From: Candidatus Rhodoferax randersensis | GTDB lineage: Bacteria > Pseudomonadota > Gammaproteobacteria > Burkholderiales > Burkholderiaceae_C | Direction of reading: 5' to 3' | NCBI GenBank assembly: GCA_016718155.1 | Contig: JADKEH010000014.1 | Span: 1-64,000 of the forward strand | DNA: 64,000 nt | In this document: positions 1 through 7,670 of the stretch, one piece after another | How the letters are laid out: the number at the start of each line of letters is the position of its first letter | Numbering within the stretch: the stretch's first letter is position 1 | Notes under the pieces: model-generated | The model's database searches: none | Seen by the model: only the letters and a program-made list of their open reading frames with translations | Told to the model about the DNA's origin: nothing | Made by a program: the position numbers and the translations under genes

Positions 1-1
1 C

Positions 2-157
2 GCCAATCTGGTGGCCGAGCGTGTTGCGATTGAGGCCTACAGCCAGATGATCGCGCTGATTGGCGACAAGGACACCACCACCCGGCGCCTACTGGAAGAC
101 ATCCTGAGCGATGAGCAAGGCCACGCCGACGAACTCAAGGACTGGCTGGCCAGCTAA
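2..157 (+). CDS. C-terminal end of a ferritin-like (bacterioferritin/Dps-type) protein, partial
   Basis: The window opens inside a reading frame that runs to a TAA at 155-157; 51 residues are visible. The segment carries the helical pattern of a ferritin-like four-helix bundle end, with acidic and histidine residues spaced as in the last helix (LEDILSDEQGHADELKDWL). Family knowledge points to an iron-storage or DNA-protecting ferritin-like protein. Start and first helices lie outside the window, so the exact subfamily cannot be decided. Confidence 0.6.
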   Translation, partial: ANLVAERVAIEAYSQMIALIGDKDTTTRRLLEDILSDEQGHADELKDWLAS

Positions 158-248
158 GGCCGATCACGCTATACGCCCATGTGTGGTGGGGCTCATCACC
201 ACCTGGAAACCACTTTTTTTCGCCCTTCACTTTCACAGGAGACTCACC

Positions 249-563
249 ATGAACTTTCGCACTACCCTCGCCGCCACGATGACCGCCATTGCCCTGCTCA
301 CAGCCACTGGCTGCGCAGTGACCCGCGGCCAGGAAACCGTCGGCGCTTACATTGACGACGCCACCATCACCACCCAGATCAAGAGCCGTTGGGTTGAGAA
401 CACCATGGTTGATGCCGCCAGCATTCACGTCGAAACACTCAACGGCACGGTATTGATCTCAGGCTTCGCCAAGAACGCCAACGAAAAAGCGACCGCCGAG
501 AGCATTGCCCGCAAAGTCAATGGCGTGCGCTCGGTACGCAACGAAATCACCGTTCGTCCTTGA
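249..563 (+). CDS. BON-domain lipoprotein, single domain
   Basis: A 104-residue protein. The start at 249 is chosen over an upstream in-frame ATG because AGGAG lies just before it and it begins a lipoprotein signal peptide ending in a lipobox-like TATGC around residues 19-23. The remainder is one BON domain (about 30-104) with the typical DDATITTQIKSRW start and the glycine-containing LNGTVLISGF core. BON domains are thought to bind membranes or phospholipids in the envelope (OsmY-type stress proteins). The two-domain BON protein at 5260 is a paralogue. Exact role unknown. Confidence 0.85.
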   Translation: MNFRTTLAATMTAIALLTATGCAVTRGQETVGAYIDDATITTQIKSRWVENTMVDAASIHVETLNGTVLISGFAKNANEKATAESIARKVNGVRSVRNEITVRP

Positions 564-656
564 GACGGTGAACCCGCAAACCGGCTTGACTGGCCGGTTG
601 CTTCGCCCCGGCCTCGCTTGACGAGTTCGGGGCATTGTCTTGACGGAGGTTCCAAA

Positions 657-1235
657 ATGACTGAAGAGTCCACCGGCGTCGAGCCCAAGCGCCTGGTCGA
701 GATTGACCCAAACCCGATGTCCGCCGAGCCAGGCAGCACGCTCGACCACCAGCAACTCGCCACTGCCACCGAGGCCACAAACGTGGCACCCGCGCTGGTC
801 AGCAGCATTGAGGAGGTGACCCGTTCACGGCTGGTCACGGTTGGCGTCGACGCACTGCTGGCTGAAGTGGCGGCGCTGCTGTCGAGCACGCAGATCAGCC
901 TGGTGGTGGTCTGCGATGGGCTCGGCGTGGCCGTCGGCGTGATCACGGAGACGATACTGGTCAGACACCTCGGTTATGGCAAGGCTGATGTTTTCACCAC
1001 GCGCGCGGGCGACGTGATGGTGCGCGAGTTCACGGTGTGCCAGCCCACCGATTTCCTGCCCGACGTCCTGGCCAAGATGCACGAACGTGGGCTGATCCAC
1101 GTGCCGGTGGTGGATGACAACAATCGACCCATCGGCGTGGTGAATGCGCGCGATGGGCTGCGCGCCCTACTCGCTCAGGGCAACTTCGAGGAAGCGCTGC
1201 TGCGCAACTACGTAATGGGTATTGGCTACCAGTAA
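657..1235 (+). CDS. CBS-domain pair protein
   Basis: 192 residues from the ATG at 657, which has GGAGG at 8-12 bases upstream; a longer in-frame ATG at 618 lacks such a site. Residues about 60-175 form two CBS motifs, the second with the well-kept HERGLIHVPVVDDNNRPIGV segment. CBS pairs usually sense adenine nucleotides. There is no fused catalytic domain, so it is a stand-alone sensor or signalling module. It sits among BON and CsbD-type stress genes, which suggests a stress role, but no target can be named. Confidence 0.8.
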   Translation: MTEESTGVEPKRLVEIDPNPMSAEPGSTLDHQQLATATEATNVAPALVSSIEEVTRSRLVTVGVDALLAEVAALLSSTQISLVVVCDGLGVAVGVITETILVRHLGYGKADVFTTRAGDVMVREFTVCQPTDFLPDVLAKMHERGLIHVPVVDDNNRPIGVVNARDGLRALLAQGNFEEALLRNYVMGIGYQ

Positions 1236-1280
1236 CCCGGTTCGCCAGGCCTGACGCGCCCCAACCAACGGTTGCCCCAA

Positions 1281-1299
1281 GGGCGGGCAGCGCCCGCCC
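1281..1299. terminator. Hairpin between convergent genes
   Basis: Perfect 8-bp stem GGGCGGGC / GCCCGCCC with a 3-base loop, between the ends of two convergent genes. No clear T-run follows on either strand, so terminator activity is only probable from position. Confidence 0.45.
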
Positions 1300-1318
1300 C
1301 ATCAGCTGGTTCAATCCC

Positions 1319-1534
1319 TCACTTGCGGCCAGCCAGCAACATGAACACCCCCAACACCAGCACGCCCGCGCTGGCTATCAGCGGGATGTTGACCTGTTCC
1401 TTCTCCTGAACCTTGAGTTCGATCGGCCCCAGCTTCACGCCGGTGGTCTCCTTGGTGTAGCTGAAGCCGCCGTAGGCCAGCCCCAGACCACCGAGCACGA
1501 TGAGAATGATGCCAATGAGTTTGATGGGATTCAT
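1319..1534 (-). CDS. Small two-helix membrane protein (DUF3185-like)
   Basis: 71 residues with hydrophobic segments at about 4-24 and 50-68, joined by a charged loop rich in Lys, Glu and Gln. Length and pattern match the small inner-membrane DUF3185-type proteins common in Proteobacteria. It starts at an ATG preceded by a purine-rich stretch (CAGGAGCGACATC). No enzymatic motif is visible and the function is unknown. Confidence 0.7.
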   Translation of the reverse strand: MNPIKLIGIILIVLGGLGLAYGGFSYTKETTGVKLGPIELKVQEKEQVNIPLIASAGVLVLGVFMLLAGRK

Positions 1535-1591
1535 GGTGATGTCGCTCCTGTAAAACAGTGAAAGAAATGGCTTGACCCGAGCCTTGCCCGC

Positions 1592-2248
1592 TTATTTGGA
1601 CTCTGACCCGCCGCGCACTGTCGCGGCCACGAAGGCCGCAAGCTCCTTGAGTGTGGTCTGCACCGCGCGGTTCGCTGCCACGACGCCACCATACGCGTCA
1701 TCGCTGGCGGCCGCAACACTGGCATCAAACTCGCGCCGCGCCACAACGCGCCGGGTTTTGTCGTCCACCAGATCCACGCGCAGGGTGAAGCGCACCCGGC
1801 TCGGCCGGGACTGAAACTCGTGCTGCAGCCTGACAATCTCGGTATCGAGTCTCAAGTCAGCCGCTGCCGCACTCGGTGTGGCGACCACGGCTCGAAAGGC
1901 GCCGGCACCTTCGATGGCGGAAACCAGCAAGGGCGTGAGCATGCGCGCCGGCGGATCGACCCACTCACTGTGGGCAAAGTAGTCCAGCCGATGCGCCTCG
2001 CGCACATAGATAATGCGCGCGCTGCCGAAACCGGCGGCCGCGTGCGTCGGATTGATGATCAGCGTGGGGGCCACCGCCGGCATCGACGCCGGCGCGACGC
2101 TGGCTGGGCTCTCCAGCACGTAGAACGACGGTGGCGCTGTGACCGAGGGGCTTAGGGCACTGCAGGCCCCGAGCACCAACAGAGCCGCGGCAGCGCCGCA
2201 GCGCCAGAACAAGGTGTGGACAAACATCATGAGGCTCCCGGATTTCAT
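1592..2248 (-). CDS. ABC-transport auxiliary lipoprotein (PqiC/MlaA-independent MCE partner)
   Basis: 218 residues with an N-terminal signal ending in the lipobox LGAC (about residues 26-29), followed by an ABC-type transport auxiliary component domain (segment with FYVLESP, then the conserved region around IIYVREAHRLDYFAHSEW). This family (PF03886 type, as PqiC) is an outer-membrane partner of MCE proteins. Its ATG overlaps the stop of the MCE gene upstream (ATGA), so it is the last gene of a four-gene minus-strand operon. Confidence 0.85.
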   Translation of the reverse strand: MKSGSLMMFVHTLFWRCGAAAALLVLGACSALSPSVTAPPSFYVLESPASVAPASMPAVAPTLIINPTHAAAGFGSARIIYVREAHRLDYFAHSEWVDPPARMLTPLLVSAIEGAGAFRAVVATPSAAAADLRLDTEIVRLQHEFQSRPSRVRFTLRVDLVDDKTRRVVARREFDASVAAASDDAYGGVVAANRAVQTTLKELAAFVAATVRGGSESK

Positions 2249-3174
2249 GGTCGTGGCGTGCCTTCGCCCGGTCCGTCGGGGACCGGTTTGCGGCCGAACA
2301 GCAGGCCGCGCGGGTCGCGCTCGGTCTGTTCGCTCAGGCGGCGCAGCGAGGCCGATAACACCGTGAGTTCGCCCAGCAGCCGCGCCAGCTCCGGCAAGGT
2401 TTCGGCGCCAAAGCGTTTCACGTCGGCGCCGACGGAGTTGACCGTCTTGCCCGCCGTAGCGCTGGTCTGCGCCACCTCGTTGCCCATCTTTTCGATCGCC
2501 TCGGCGCTGCGGCCGATGCGCTCGATCATGGGAGCGGCCTGGGCGCTGATGCGGGCCGTGTTGTCCAAGGTCCGTGCGGCATTGGTGATGCCCGCGTCAA
2601 TGTTGTCTTTGCGTGCGGCAAAGGTCCGCGCCACGGTGGCAATGTCGGCCAGCGCGCTGCTAAAGGCCAGCTGGTTCTCTTTGCTCAGGATGGCATCGAT
2701 TTGGGTCGATGTGCTGTCAAGCTTGGCCAGCACGGTGGTCAGGACGTTCTCCAGGCGCGCGCTCAGGGACGGCTTGGTCTTGATGACAGGGTAGCGATCG
2801 GCCTGACTGGCCCGCAACAGCGGCGAGCTTTGGGCACCACCGCTGAGCTCGACATAGGCAATACCGGTCAGCCCCTGGGTCTTGAGCACGGCCACGGTGT
2901 CTTCCTTGATCGGGGTGCCGCGCTCGATCGCAAACAGCAGGTTGACGCGCTGCGGGTTGCTGGCGTCGAGTCGGATCTGGCGCACCTTGCCGACATCCAC
3001 GCCGTTGTACTTGACCGGTGCGTTCAGGTTCAGACCGGCCACTGACTCGTCCTCAATCGCCAGATACAAGTCGTATTTCTTCTGCCAGGCGCCACCGGCG
3101 GCCAGCCACAACACACCGGCAATCAGCAGCGCGCCCAGGGCCAGCACAAAGGTGCCCACCAGGGTGTAGTTCAC
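2245..3174 (-). CDS. MlaD-type MCE protein of a lipid ABC transporter
   Basis: About 309 residues: one N-terminal membrane helix (LVGTFVLALGALLIAGVLWL), one MCE/MlaD domain (about 35-120, with GLNLNAPVKYNGVDVGKV), then a long helical region. MCE proteins form hexameric periplasmic rings that move lipids between membranes. Start choice is awkward: relatives begin METK..., but here the matching codon is ATC, so the first standard start is the GTG at 3174, one base after the stop of the ATPase gene. The downstream lipoprotein overlaps its stop. Confidence 0.85.
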   Translation of the reverse strand: MNYTLVGTFVLALGALLIAGVLWLAAGGAWQKKYDLYLAIEDESVAGLNLNAPVKYNGVDVGKVRQIRLDASNPQRVNLLFAIERGTPIKEDTVAVLKTQGLTGIAYVELSGGAQSSPLLRASQADRYPVIKTKPSLSARLENVLTTVLAKLDSTSTQIDAILSKENQLAFSSALADIATVARTFAARKDNIDAGITNAARTLDNTARISAQAAPMIERIGRSAEAIEKMGNEVAQTSATAGKTVNSVGADVKRFGAETLPELARLLGELTVLSASLRRLSEQTERDPRGLLFGRKPVPDGPGEGTPRP

Positions 3175-3175
3175 T

Positions 3176-4000
3176 TTAGTTTCGATGATGCTCTCCGGTC
3201 TTCGGGGGAGCCGCTGCGCCCGATTGCTGGGCTTGCTGCTGCGCGGCGCGCGCGCGCGGGCCGTCGAAGAACTTGCGTATGGACGGTTGCTCCATGCACG
3301 CGAGCTCCGCCATCGAGCCGACGCCCTGCACCTTGCCATCGGCCAGCACCGCGACGCGGTCGGCCACCTGCCACAACAAGTCGAGGTCGTGCGTGATCAT
3401 GACGATGGTCAGGCCAAACAGGTCGCGCAGCGTGCGCACCAAATCGTCCACACCGCCTGCGCTGTCCGGGTCCAGCCCAGCGGTGGGCTCGTCGAGGAAC
3501 AGCACTTCCGGGTCCAACGCCAAGGCGCGTGCCAACGAGGCCCGCTTCAACATGCCACCACTGAGTTCCGACGGATACTGCGCGCCGACCGCCCGTTGCA
3601 GCCCGGTCATGGCCAGTTTCCAGCCGGCGATGTCGTCGATCAGACTATCGCCCAGCGCAGTGTGCTCGCGCAATGGCAGGCCAACATTCTCCAGTACCGT
3701 AAGCGCGCCAAACAGGCCACCATGCTGAAACATGACGCCCCAGCGCTGGCGCAGGGCCAGTATCTGCTCGTCGCTCAGGGTCGACAACTCGGCACCCAAT
3801 ACCCGGATTGAGCCTTCGTTGGGCTGCTGCGGCAGGATCATCTCGCGCAGCAGCGTGGACTTGCCCGAGCCGCTGCCGCCGATCAAGGCAAATATTTCGC
3901 CACGCCGCACCTCCAGATCGATGCCAGCGTGCACCACGTGATCACCAAAGCGGGTCGTCACCTGCTTGAGCTCGATGACGGGGGGGGTCTGGGTTGTCAT
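3176..4000 (-). CDS. ABC transporter ATP-binding protein of the MCE system (MlaF-like)
   Basis: 274 residues. Walker A GGSGSGKST (about 42-50), ABC signature LSGGMLKRASLARAL (about 145-159), Walker B LFLDEPTAGLD, and H-loop ITHD are all present, so the ATPase should be active. The order permease - ATPase - MCE protein - auxiliary lipoprotein, with one-base gaps or overlaps, identifies it as the motor of a lipid-trafficking complex in the inner membrane. Substrate is not shown by the sequence. Confidence 0.92.
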   Translation of the reverse strand: MTTQTPPVIELKQVTTRFGDHVVHAGIDLEVRRGEIFALIGGSGSGKSTLLREMILPQQPNEGSIRVLGAELSTLSDEQILALRQRWGVMFQHGGLFGALTVLENVGLPLREHTALGDSLIDDIAGWKLAMTGLQRAVGAQYPSELSGGMLKRASLARALALDPEVLFLDEPTAGLDPDSAGGVDDLVRTLRDLFGLTIVMITHDLDLLWQVADRVAVLADGKVQGVGSMAELACMEQPSIRKFFDGPRARAAQQQAQQSGAAAPPKTGEHHRN

Positions 4001-4001
4001 G

Positions 4002-5138
4002 TCAAAGCCCTAGCGCGCTGAAAGCGACCGAGAACGCGGCGTCGGCCACGATCACCAGAAAGATCGACTGCACCACACTGCGCGTGGTCTGGCGGCCGAC
4101 GCTGTCGGCGCCGCCCTTGGTGCGAAAGCCCTGGAAGCAACCGACCACGGCAATGATGGCGGCAAACACCGGCGCCTTGCAGATGCCGATCAGGTAGGCG
4201 GTGACGCTGACCGCCTTGACGAATCGATCCAGGAACTCGCCATAACCCACACCGAGCTGCACCTGCGCCATCAGCATGCCACCGAGCACGCCCAGCACAT
4301 CGGCGAAAACCGTCAGCAGCGGCAGCGCAATCACCAGGGCGATGATCTTGGGCAGGACCAGCAACTCCAGTGGCGCGATGCCAATGGTGCGCATGGCGTC
4401 AATCTCCTCGGTGACGGCCATGGTGCCGATCTGCGCGGCATAGGCCGAACCGGAACGCCCGGCGACAATGATGGCGGTGATCAGGGGCGCAAACTCCCGC
4501 AACATCGACAAGCCCACCAGATCGGCCACGAAGATGCTGGCGCCATAGCGTCTGAGCTGGTCCGCACCCTGATAGGCCACCACCACCCCTAGCATGAATG
4601 ACAACAGCCCGACGATAGGCAGCGCGTCGAAGCCCGCGCTGCGGATGTTGTAGAGGATGGGACGCCAGCGCCAACGACTCGGCCGCGCCACACAAAACGC
4701 AAAGGCCACCGCGCATTCACCAATGAAGGTCAGCAGCGCCAGCGCCTGCTCGCCCGCGCTGGCCGTGTTCTGGCCAACGCGCGCCAGCATCGAAGGTGCC
4801 GGCGCGGCCACGGGAGCTGGCTGACCAGCCTGCTGTGCAACGGCCTGCGACACGGCCGCCAGCAGCCTGGCAAATTCCGGCCGCAAGCCGCTCAGGTTCA
4901 CCACCGCGCCTTGGTCGCGCAGGCGTTGCAGCAAGGCATGCAACAGCCAGACACCCGCCGAGTCGAGCGCCTCCAGACCCGTGGCGTCGGCGCTGATCTG
5001 CGTGCGTGCGGGCGCCTGCACCGTGTCGAGCAAGGGCTGCAGAACGCCCACGCCGCGCGCGGTCCAGCAGCCCGAGAGCACAAGTTGCTCAGGCGTCGGT
5101 TGCGCAAGGGTGGCGCGCTCTGGGGCAGGCGTTGGCAT
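4002..5138 (-). CDS. MlaE-family permease with an N-terminal STAS domain
   Basis: 378 residues from the ATG at 5138. Residues about 1-110 resemble a STAS domain (LVLSGCWTARGV..., DATGLEALDSAGVWLL); the rest is an MlaE permease with several membrane helices and the conserved segment AGRSGSAYAAQIGTM. In E. coli Mla the STAS protein (MlaB) is separate; here it is fused, a known arrangement in MCE systems of other Proteobacteria. First gene of the operon that continues to 1592. Confidence 0.9.
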   Translation of the reverse strand: MPTPAPERATLAQPTPEQLVLSGCWTARGVGVLQPLLDTVQAPARTQISADATGLEALDSAGVWLLHALLQRLRDQGAVVNLSGLRPEFARLLAAVSQAVAQQAGQPAPVAAPAPSMLARVGQNTASAGEQALALLTFIGECAVAFAFCVARPSRWRWRPILYNIRSAGFDALPIVGLLSFMLGVVVAYQGADQLRRYGASIFVADLVGLSMLREFAPLITAIIVAGRSGSAYAAQIGTMAVTEEIDAMRTIGIAPLELLVLPKIIALVIALPLLTVFADVLGVLGGMLMAQVQLGVGYGEFLDRFVKAVSVTAYLIGICKAPVFAAIIAVVGCFQGFRTKGGADSVGRQTTRSVVQSIFLVIVADAAFSVAFSALGL

Positions 5139-5259
5139 CGTGAATCCGAAGATAGGCGAAATGCCCCGTCGCGTATGTGCGCGAGCGCACAGAACTCCGG
5201 CGCGAATCGGAGGAAGGTCCAGAACTGATTCATCGACCACTTGTACAGAGACCTACCCC

Positions 5260-5832
5260 ATGAACACCCCACTCAAACTCGTCCTTGTGACAGCGCTAGC
5301 CAGCGCGCTGGCACTGCTGGCCGGATGCAGCAAGCCTTCCGAATCGACCGGCGCGCCGGCACCCCGCACGTCGGTGGGTACCGAGATTGACGACAGCGTG
5401 ATTACCACCAGCGTCAAGACCGCACTGCTGTCCGACCCGGACATCAAAAGCTTCGACCTGAAGGTCGACACCCACAAGGGCGTGGTTCAACTCAGCGGTT
5501 TTGTCGACAACGCGGCGCAGGTCGAGCGGGCCATCACGGTGGTGCGCGGGGTCTCGGGCGTCACCGACGTCGAAAACAAGGTCAGCTTCAAGGGCGTGGA
5601 GACGACGGTTGGCAACAAGGTCGACGACAGCGTGGTGACGACCCGCGTCAAGGCCGCCCTGCTGGCCGATGCCAGCGTGAAGAGCCTCGACATTGCGGTG
5701 GTGACACGCAAGGGCGAGGTTCAGCTCAGCGGTTTTGTCGATAACCAGGGCCAGGCGACCCGGTCAATCGAGATCGCACGCGCGATCCCGGGCGTGAGCC
5801 AGGTCATCAACGACATGAGCGTCAAGAAGTAG
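5260..5832 (+). CDS. Two-domain BON lipoprotein
   Basis: 190 residues. Signal peptide with lipobox LLAGC (about 20-24), then two BON domains in tandem (about 42-112 and 118-190) that share the repeated motifs KGVVQLSGFVDN and KGEVQLSGFVDN, so they arose by internal duplication. An OsmY-like periplasmic or outer-membrane stress protein is the likely identity. Divergent from the MCE operon; a short CsbD-like gene follows in the same direction. Confidence 0.87.
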   Translation: MNTPLKLVLVTALASALALLAGCSKPSESTGAPAPRTSVGTEIDDSVITTSVKTALLSDPDIKSFDLKVDTHKGVVQLSGFVDNAAQVERAITVVRGVSGVTDVENKVSFKGVETTVGNKVDDSVVTTRVKAALLADASVKSLDIAVVTRKGEVQLSGFVDNQGQATRSIEIARAIPGVSQVINDMSVKK

Positions 5833-5888
5833 CGCCGCCTGCCCGTCTCCCCAACGTCCCACATTTCCAAAAGCAACAGGAGAAAACC

Positions 5889-6107
5889 ATGAACTGGAAT
5901 CGCATCGAAGGTAACTGGAAGCAATTGAGCGGCTCAGCCCTGCAACAGTGGGGCCGGCTGACACATGACAGACTGAGCGTGCTGGCGGGTCAGCGCGACA
6001 GCCTGCGCGGCAGAATCCAGGAGCGCCATGGACTGTCGCAGGACGCAGCCAAGCAACAGGACGCCGAACTCAAGCGGCGCATCCGGGCGTTCAACCGGGC
6101 GAGTTGA
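5889..6107 (+). CDS. CsbD-family stress protein
   Basis: 72 residues beginning MNWNRIEGNWKQLSG, the signature opening of CsbD-like proteins, with AGGAG upstream of the ATG (CAACAGGAGAAAACC). Highly charged, with no membrane segment. CsbD-like genes are usually induced by general stress; the molecular function is unknown. Its last 17 bases overlap the convergent Crp-like regulator gene. Confidence 0.85.
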   Translation: MNWNRIEGNWKQLSGSALQQWGRLTHDRLSVLAGQRDSLRGRIQERHGLSQDAAKQQDAELKRRIRAFNRAS

Positions 6108-6813
6108 TAGACAGCAGGCGGCCCATTTCCTTCTTGACCACCGCATAGCATTCGCAGGCGCGGCCCTCCAGGCCGGCGCGGTCGAGCACACCGATGTGGC
6201 CGCGGCGGTAGCGGATGTAGCCCGCTTGCTGCAAGCGACCTGCGACCTCGGTCACGCTCTCGCGTCGCACACCGAGCATGCTGGCGATCAGCTCCTGCGT
6301 CATCACCAGCTCACGCGAGGGCATGCGGTCCAGCGTCAACAACAACCAGCGGCAGAGTTGCTGCTCCACCGAATGGTGGCGGTTGCAGGCCGCCGCCTGG
6401 GCCATTTGCGTCATCAGGGCCTGGGTGTAGCGCAGCAGCAGGCGCTGCAGCAGGCCACCCCGATTGAACTGCTGCTGCAAGCAGCGACGCTCCAGCCGGT
6501 AGGCGTGGCCACCGGTCTGCACCACCGCCGAGCTGGGCGTGGTGTCGCCACCCATGAACAGAGCAACGCCAACCATGCCCTCGTTGCCAACACCGGCCGT
6601 TTCAGCGGAAGCGCCAGACTCGGTGACATAGTGCAGCGAGACGATGCAGGTGGTTGGAAAATAAGCGTGGCGCAATTGCCCACCCGGCTCGTAGACGATC
6701 TGGCCCAGCGGCATGGCCACCAGCTCCAGGTGCTCGGCCAGCGGCTCGAAGTCCGCCGTCGGCAAGGCGGCGAGCAGGTGGTTCTGGCCTGGGCTGGGGG
6801 GTGGTGATGGCAT
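6091..6813 (-). CDS. Crp/Fnr-family transcription regulator
   Basis: 240 residues: an N-terminal cyclic-nucleotide-binding-like barrel (about 15-130) and a C-terminal winged helix with the recognition region IASMLGVRRESVTEVAGRL (about 180-198). No N-terminal cysteine cluster is seen, so it is not an oxygen-sensing Fnr with an iron-sulphur cluster. Proteins of this subfamily are often found beside BON/CsbD stress genes. It ends inside the convergent CsbD-like gene and lies just downstream of the response regulator gene. Confidence 0.85.
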   Translation of the reverse strand: MPSPPPSPGQNHLLAALPTADFEPLAEHLELVAMPLGQIVYEPGGQLRHAYFPTTCIVSLHYVTESGASAETAGVGNEGMVGVALFMGGDTTPSSAVVQTGGHAYRLERRCLQQQFNRGGLLQRLLLRYTQALMTQMAQAAACNRHHSVEQQLCRWLLLTLDRMPSRELVMTQELIASMLGVRRESVTEVAGRLQQAGYIRYRRGHIGVLDRAGLEGRACECYAVVKKEMGRLLSINSPG

Positions 6814-6815
6814 GG

Positions 6816-7670
6816 CTAGGCGCTGGCGCGCAGGACGGCGCTGTTCTGACCCTGGGCGGTGGTCTCAACGCCAACACCTCGGTAGCCGATAAATCGCGCC
6901 GACTGGCTGAACATCGGCTCGCCACTGACCCTGAATTGCTGGCGCGTTCCATCAGGATTGATGCGACTGAGCGCAAAGTCCAAAAACGGCTGGCGCGCGG
7001 CAATCGTTGCCTGCAACAGGTCGTGTTCGGCCTGATTCCATCCACCCAGCGCGGCGTTGCTGGACGTCCCCGACAACGTCTCCACACCCACGCCGAGCAT
7101 CTCCAGCACCGGCCCCGAGACCCGTGTGAAATGGCCGTTCTCGTCTTGCTCCCAGTACCAGTCGGAGGCCAGCTCGGTGAGGCTGCGAAAACGCGCCTCG
7201 CTCTCGCGCAGCTCGGCGGTCCGTTCCGCCACGGCCTGTTCCAGCACCTTGTTGAAGTCTTCGAGCTTGCGGTAGAGCAGGCGCACTTCGAGCATGTTGT
7301 GAATACGCGTCTTGACTTCCACCAGATCAAACGGCTTGCTGATGAAATCCTTGGCGCCAGCTTGCAGGGCCCGCAACTTGTGACCCGGTTGGGCCGTGAG
7401 CACAATCACCGGCAGGTAGCTGTCGGTGCTGTTGGTCTTGAGCCCTTCCATCACCTGAAACCCGTCCATCACCGGCATTTGAAGGTCCAGCAGAATCAGG
7501 TCAAACGACTTGGCGCGATGCAGAGCACACACCTCCTGCGGCTGCATGGTCGAGACGACATGGGTGTAGCCAGCCTCACTGAGCAGTTGCTCCAGCAGGC
7601 TGACATTGGACGCCTGATCGTCCACGATCAGGATGCGGGCGTTGAGAATCTCGGCTTCAATCACTTTCAT
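6816..7670 (-). CDS. Response regulator with C-terminal PAS domain
   Basis: 284 residues. A receiver domain (about 10-130) with phospho-acceptor Asp in LILLDLQMPVMDG and the conserved Lys in FISKPFD, then a coiled-coil linker (about 130-160) and one PAS domain (about 160-280). No DNA-binding or enzymatic output domain. Its start overlaps the stop of the hybrid kinase by 4 bases, so the two are co-translated and probably form one signalling pathway. Confidence 0.88.
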   Translation of the reverse strand: MKVIEAEILNARILIVDDQASNVSLLEQLLSEAGYTHVVSTMQPQEVCALHRAKSFDLILLDLQMPVMDGFQVMEGLKTNSTDSYLPVIVLTAQPGHKLRALQAGAKDFISKPFDLVEVKTRIHNMLEVRLLYRKLEDFNKVLEQAVAERTAELRESEARFRSLTELASDWYWEQDENGHFTRVSGPVLEMLGVGVETLSGTSSNAALGGWNQAEHDLLQATIAARQPFLDFALSRINPDGTRQQFRVSGEPMFSQSARFIGYRGVGVETTAQGQNSAVLRASA

